The translations under genes were made by a program, and so were the position numbers. This document shows positions 15,601-18,050 of a stretch of 18,050 nt of DNA, piece after piece. This DNA comes from Planctomycetaceae bacterium (GTDB lineage Bacteria > Planctomycetota > Planctomycetia > Pirellulales > Thermoguttaceae). Location of the stretch: assembly GCA_031278315.1 (NCBI GenBank), contig JAITKS010000131.1:1-18050 (forward strand), written 5' to 3'. How positions within the stretch are numbered: the stretch's first letter is position 1; each line of letters begins with the position of its first letter. The notes under the pieces are model-generated. The model searched no databases. It was given only the letters and a program-made list of their open reading frames with translations, and had not been told where the DNA came from.

Positions 15601-15942
15601 CGTGATTCGAATGATCGGATTGCGAATTATTATTCGATCAACATTGACCTTTTTATCATACAATCGCCGAATCGTAACCGAACATTCAATATAAATTTCA
15701 TCAGCCGTGAGCAAAGGCCGTTTTTTAGATTCTGATATTTTTGAATAACAGACTAATTTTCTGATCATTATTCCTTTTTGTTCGTCGAGTTGAGCTTTTT
15801 GTAATTCGATCTCGATTTCAGGAAATGATTGTTGCAATTCATTGAGAATATAAAACCGAAGTTGAGAATTAACTTGATAAAGTACGTAAACTCCTCCTGC
15901 CGCTACTGCAATTACAAGCAAGAGCATACTCCAACAAAACAA
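12676..15942 (-). CDS. AsmA/YhdP-like envelope protein (bridge-like lipid transfer superfamily)
   Basis: The 1,088 residues begin with a hydrophobic membrane anchor (LLLVIAVAAGGVYVLY), then a long series of beta-rich repeats. They end in a block typical of AsmA-like C-termini: GRGKIELRNANIYEAPVM, then INYSIKGNRIFF, then FSLTGSGEMKLDTREVNLTM. Known relatives (AsmA, YhdP, TamB) are periplasmic beta-groove proteins anchored in the inner membrane that are linked to phospholipid traffic to the outer membrane or to outer membrane assembly. A similar role here is inference. The annotated TTG start at 15942 has no Shine-Dalgarno. The open frame runs on to 15990, and its upstream residues (IIKKLFYTIWLLFCW) extend the membrane anchor with basic residues. 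A Shine-Dalgarno-like TGGAGA at 15982-15987 points to an ATA codon at 15975, so the real start may be non-canonical. The gene is convergent with the PepSY gene and divergent from the VCBS gene. Confidence 0.82.
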   Translation of the reverse strand: MFCWSMLLLVIAVAAGGVYVLYQVNSQLRFYILNELQQSFPEIEIELQKAQLDEQKGIMIRKLVCYSKISESKKRPLLTADEIYIECSVTIRRLYDKKVNVDRIIIRNPIIRITRTENGILDELKIFTITNQKNVKNVPIEIINGTIFYEDETSPDTQPIKLTDISLIILPPEFHAKNITKNKKLNADSGSNNSNNSYWQFTGSIKGDFIRQINIEGRVDPVTQKWEIAGNCRQLDWISELLELLPHDVQKSIDSDCRRLTKTFQGRFDFGFSAVSASESPLGLHFAIDGILSQGRVEINEINRTLSELNAKFKITDDSIVIEKLTGLGEAARLVVSYSQEGLLSRRSAFIVTNIQGLIFDTKLVDGIVPLFNENLKNTVSKFDHVGSANLEAELIWTKGNWQPKKLNIDFLELNLTYLPVPYRLDRLRGNLQINADSIMRVSLKGQSDDSLKMNIDGEYKNVLIDPAGQVQIQCEDVPIDEKLINIIPHKERQTIMSLHPAGKINANLIVTHPPNDLPIKKYIEVSMNKINICYDKFPYPLRDITGLLRFNNDVWTFENIVAGNESARITGNGFLQPVESIGDKNLTYEFQLFVKAVSLPIDGQLPAALLNDSHSDLLKSLQAKGKVNLEAKIYYRSQDNSNNNDFRLVFKTEPCAGLSIQPTKFPYRIENLQGELLYDNDTVTSKLLTGTNLNGIKISSGLMCKFDSDGKWIMRLEAVDVERIAIDKVLLEVLPVDLKTSIESLQLTQPVTLKGLIELSKDNAKKPLRTIWDIYLVLHQNTANLGVMVQNIFGGVKLVGYAEDELARLAGEIQIDSAMINGFQINDVKGPFFYDGLVKQLYLGLPAQKTLPSPPDIPQFQNFRRSLWFIGFHRTIPIAGKLFDGTIMCNGIAAMSDGFSYSINANLFDIHVGKMARDLLPGTQKISGTMNCSTQFWGTGRKMETMSGRGKIELRNANIYEAPVMLRVLRELSIKPTDPGAGTFDKSDINYSIKGNRIFFNPISFEGGLFSLTGSGEMKLDTREVNLTMKTRLGNRRTHVPVISDVLGWAGDQIIQLNVQGKISDPIVHRILLPAPDIRNAINDTGQ

Positions 15943-16117
15943 AAGCCAGATTGTATAAAATAATTTTTTGATTATAGAAAATCTCCAGACTTACATTGTT
16001 AAATTAATAATATTCTGCGAAAATTTTTTGCAACAAATTTATGTAAAATTGACATTGGTTTTCAAATTCATAATCCAAAAAATTTGAAAAATAAAATTTT
16101 GAAAAATAAAAATTCAT

Positions 16118-16144
16118 TCTTTGTGATCTTTGTGTTCTCTGCGG
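16118..16144. repeat. Three 9-bp TCTTTGTGT-type units
   Basis: TCTTTGTGA, TCTTTGTGT, TCTCTGCGG in tandem, then TTTATAAAA. It is a diverged relative of 12589-12615, with a similar AT-rich flank on both sides. Confidence 0.75.
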
Positions 16145-16183
16145 TTTATAAAAAAATCGGAATTGGGTAATATTTATTTGTTA

Positions 16184-16436
16184 GTAATATATCAGTGTAA
16201 TAATAGTTTTCGTTTTTTTGGTTGTTTACGAATTTTAAATTATCAATCACATACCTATTAAGTCCCGCAGAGACGACACTTTATTAGCTCCTTCCGTAAG
16301 CTAAAGCATACGGTTAATAAAGTTTTTTGGTGAATAGTCCCTAGCGGGACTTCTTGATAGTTAATTCCTTTTCGTATATTTCGTGTTTAAAAATTACAAA
16401 AAATTTGAAAAACAATTATTCCAATGAGTATATTAC
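16184..16436 (+). mobile_element. 253-bp MITE-like element, dispersed repeat copy B
   Basis: The left end GTAATATATCAGTGTAATAAT (16184-16204) and the right end ATTATTCC...GTATATTAC (16415-16436) are imperfect inverted repeats of about 21 bp. Inside, AAGTCCCGC (16260-16268) and GCGGGACTT (16344-16352) are perfect inverted repeats. In the middle, CCGTAAGC...GCATACGG forms a hairpin at about 16294-16313. Positions 16184-16322 match 1-139 in opposite orientation at about 90% identity without gaps. No coding capacity is seen, so it would need a transposase in trans. Confidence 0.7.
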
Positions 16437-16494
16437 GATTTTTTAACGAAACGAATAATACAGATTTTTAACATTCAAGTCAAATCCAATTTTT

Positions 16495-16511
16495 GTAATA
16501 TTTCGGCGGAA
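16495..16511 (+). repeat. Solo end motif of the dispersed repeat family
   Basis: GTAATATTTCGGCGGAA matches the left end of the 12415-12654 element (GTAATATATCGGTGGAA) with two differences. The following sequence does not match, so it is a solo or decayed end. Confidence 0.5.
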
Positions 16512-16647
16512 TTTTTTTACTGATTTTTCGTTTATTTTTGAAATCTTTGTTGCGAGATTCAACTAATATTCAAACTCCCCCTTGTTGCTGATTAAAATTT
16601 TGTTAAACTGCTTTCCTTTCAATTCGATTATTGTTGTCTGTTTTCGG

Positions 16648-16700
16648 CGTAGAATAACAGACGAGTCGAACTGAAATTTCAAGTAAGATCAATTTAACAC
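16648..16700. repeat. Hairpin-plus-tail motif, copy 3, just upstream of the VCBS gene
   Basis: GTCTGTT pairs with AACAGAC around a GCGTAG-containing loop. The tail GTCGAACTGAAATTTCAAGT then AAGATCAATTTA closely resembles 5794-5825. It ends about 20 bp before the VCBS start, so it would be in the leader of that transcript. Confidence 0.5.
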
Positions 16701-16719
16701 TCTTTAGAGTTAAAATAAA

Positions 16720-17910
16720 ATGAAACAATTTACAATATTACTTATTGGTACAAGTGCATTATTGATTTCGTTATCGTTATCAATTAACGCAGGCGAGCCC
16801 AAGTTCAAAAAGATTACATTAAGTAATCAATTTTATGCGGAAGGTTCACATTACGGCGATTTCAATAAAGATGGAAAAATTGATATTGTTGCTGGACCAT
16901 ATTGGTACGAGGCACCTGATTTCACGCATAAACATGAAATTTATCCTGTTGAATCTTTCAATCCTGAAAACTACTCTGACAATTTCACCGTGTTTGGAAC
17001 CGACTTAAACGGCGACGGTTGGGACGATGTATTTGTGTGTCCGCATCCGGGCAAACAGGGATATTGGTATGAAAATCCGAAAGGTAAAAAAGAACATTGG
17101 ATAAAACATCTGGGGCCCAAAGAGGTCGGCAATGAATCGCCGTTGTGGGCTGAAATAATCAAGGGTGCCGGTAAAGGTTTAATCTATAATACAAATGGTT
17201 ATCTTGGTTTTTCTAATTTTGAAATTAAAAACAATCAACCCGAATGGACATTTCAAGCAATCTCGCCCAAAGATAAACGTTTTCAAAAATACACACACGG
17301 CGTAGGATACGGCGACATAAATAATGACAGCCGAATCGATCTAATTGAAAAAGACGGATGGTGGGAACAACCGGAAATACCAAAAGATCAATGGAAATTT
17401 CACCCGTATAAATTCGCAGATGCAGCCGCACATATTCTTGTTTATGATATCGACGGCGACGGCAAAAACGATGTTGTTACAGCATGGCATTGTCATTTAT
17501 ACGGACTAGTTTGGCATAAACAAATTGATAAAAATGATAATGGTGAAATCAATTGGGAATGTAAAGAAATTATTCCTATCAAACCGGATTTCAATTCGGA
17601 CACGTTACGAATTTCACAAATGCACGCACTGGCAGCAGCTGATTTCAACGGAGACGGACTATTAGATTTCGTTACCGGCAAACGTTTTTGGGCACACGGA
17701 CCAAAAGGTGATAAAGAAGCTGACGCTCCAGCGGTCTTATATTGGTTCGAGTTAATACGGGAAAATAACAACGCAAAATTTATTCCGCACAAAATAGACG
17801 AAAACAGCGGAGTAGGTACGCAAGTTACAACTATCGACCTAAACAACGATAAAACACCAGATATAATAGTCTCAAACAAAAAAGGAACTTTCATTTTCAT
17901 AAGCGAATAA
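16720..17910 (+). CDS. Secreted FG-GAP/VCBS repeat beta-propeller protein
   Basis: The 396-residue protein starts with a signal peptide (basic KQF, hydrophobic core ILLIGTSALLISLSLSI, likely cut after the alanine near residue 24). The rest is a series of repeats, each with a calcium-loop motif of FG-GAP/VCBS type: DFNKDGKID (47-55), DLNGDGWDD, DINNDSRID, DIDGDGKND, DFNGDGLLD and a final DLNNDKTPD. Five or six such loops fit a seven-bladed propeller. Aromatic residues recur (GYWYENPKG, YWYEAPD), as in many planctomycete proteins of this kind. The role is unknown; such proteins are exported and may bind ligands or other surface proteins. The start is the first ATG and has only a weak TTAGAG upstream. 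It stands alone at the end of the window, with the hairpin-plus-tail motif in its leader. Confidence 0.88.
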   Translation: MKQFTILLIGTSALLISLSLSINAGEPKFKKITLSNQFYAEGSHYGDFNKDGKIDIVAGPYWYEAPDFTHKHEIYPVESFNPENYSDNFTVFGTDLNGDGWDDVFVCPHPGKQGYWYENPKGKKEHWIKHLGPKEVGNESPLWAEIIKGAGKGLIYNTNGYLGFSNFEIKNNQPEWTFQAISPKDKRFQKYTHGVGYGDINNDSRIDLIEKDGWWEQPEIPKDQWKFHPYKFADAAAHILVYDIDGDGKNDVVTAWHCHLYGLVWHKQIDKNDNGEINWECKEIIPIKPDFNSDTLRISQMHALAAADFNGDGLLDFVTGKRFWAHGPKGDKEADAPAVLYWFELIRENNNAKFIPHKIDENSGVGTQVTTIDLNNDKTPDIIVSNKKGTFIFISE

Positions 17911-18004
17911 TTTTCAATATATACCAATTACACTTTAAAATTCGTTTTTTATTTTTTGTAATTGAAACTATTGTCAATAAACGTTGTAATAATTTTTAAT
18001 AACT

Positions 18005-18032
18005 ACAATTTGTTTTTGAGTCAAAAAATTGT
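18005..18032. repeat. AT-rich palindrome downstream of the VCBS gene
   Basis: TTTTTGA-G-TCAAAAA is flanked by ACAATT and AATTGT, giving a nested inverted repeat about 95 bp after the VCBS stop. There is no T-run after it. It may be an operator-like site or chance AT-rich symmetry. Confidence 0.35.
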
Positions 18033-18050
18033 CTATGAATTCGCCCTGAA

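Larger units (their letters stand above)
15943..16719. other. Repeat-rich intergenic region between the AsmA-like and VCBS genes
   Basis: No gene is seen. In order it holds the leader and possible true start of the AsmA-like gene (15973-15987), the 9-bp repeat at 16118-16144, the 253-bp element at 16184-16436, a solo end motif at 16495-16511, and a third copy of the hairpin-plus-tail motif at about 16648-16700 just before the VCBS gene. Confidence 0.7.

Noticed and set aside
1..18050. Search for tRNA, rRNA or a defence-system operon
   Set aside because: No cloverleaf-like segment, rRNA core sequence, or pair of nuclease/ATPase/toxin-antitoxin genes was recognised. The single PD-(D/E)XK-like gene alone is not enough to call a defence system.

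Overview
The window looks like chromosomal DNA from an AT-rich member of the Planctomycetota. The best lineage markers are a DUF1559 pilin-like secreted protein with the typical planctomycete prepilin helix (9 kb region), an FG-GAP/VCBS beta-propeller protein with a signal peptide, and a multi-domain AsmA-like envelope protein. No tRNA, rRNA, CRISPR array or intact transposase was recognised. Lineage is inferred from gene content only.

Layout. Positions 1-139 are one end of a dispersed repeat. Two plus-strand genes follow: a 2Fe-2S/ASKHA corrinoid-activation (RACo-like) protein (177-1883) and the EF-P lysyltransferase EpmA (2000-3007). A minus-strand block then runs from 7000 down to 3095: rpsP, trmD, rplS (the conserved S16-TrmD-L19 translation cluster, without rimM), a PD-(D/E)XK nuclease-like protein and a DUF1638 protein. 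A gene-free stretch of about 930 bp separates rpsP from the plus-strand DUF1559 gene (7934-9163). After another gene-free stretch comes a large PepSY-TM membrane protein (9944-12391) swollen by two tandem-repeat arrays. It is convergent with a 1,088-residue AsmA-like protein (12676-15942, minus). A repeat-rich intergenic region leads to the VCBS protein (16720-17910).

How the genes fit together. rpsP/trmD/rplS and epmA serve translation. The RACo-like and DUF1638 proteins may both belong to corrinoid-dependent methyl transfer, though no methyltransferase or corrinoid protein is visible. The PepSY, AsmA, DUF1559 and VCBS genes all point to envelope or secreted functions. They do not form one obvious pathway.

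The most unusual content is not in the conserved genes. First, a modular, MITE-like repeat family uses the end motif GTAATATATCRGTG. It includes a 139-bp pair in opposite orientation 16 kb apart, a 240-bp element with a long internal palindrome, and several solo ends. Four of the ends lie 19-26 nt past a stop codon in sense orientation. Second, a run of 12 G inside the DUF1559 gene would give an immediate stop after gain or loss of one G, so it is a candidate phase-variable switch. Third, three in-frame tandem arrays (18-, 48- and 54-bp units) sit inside coding regions. Fourth, a hairpin-plus-tail motif recurs at three intergenic loci. All of these come from reading the sequence by eye; no searches or folding programs were run.
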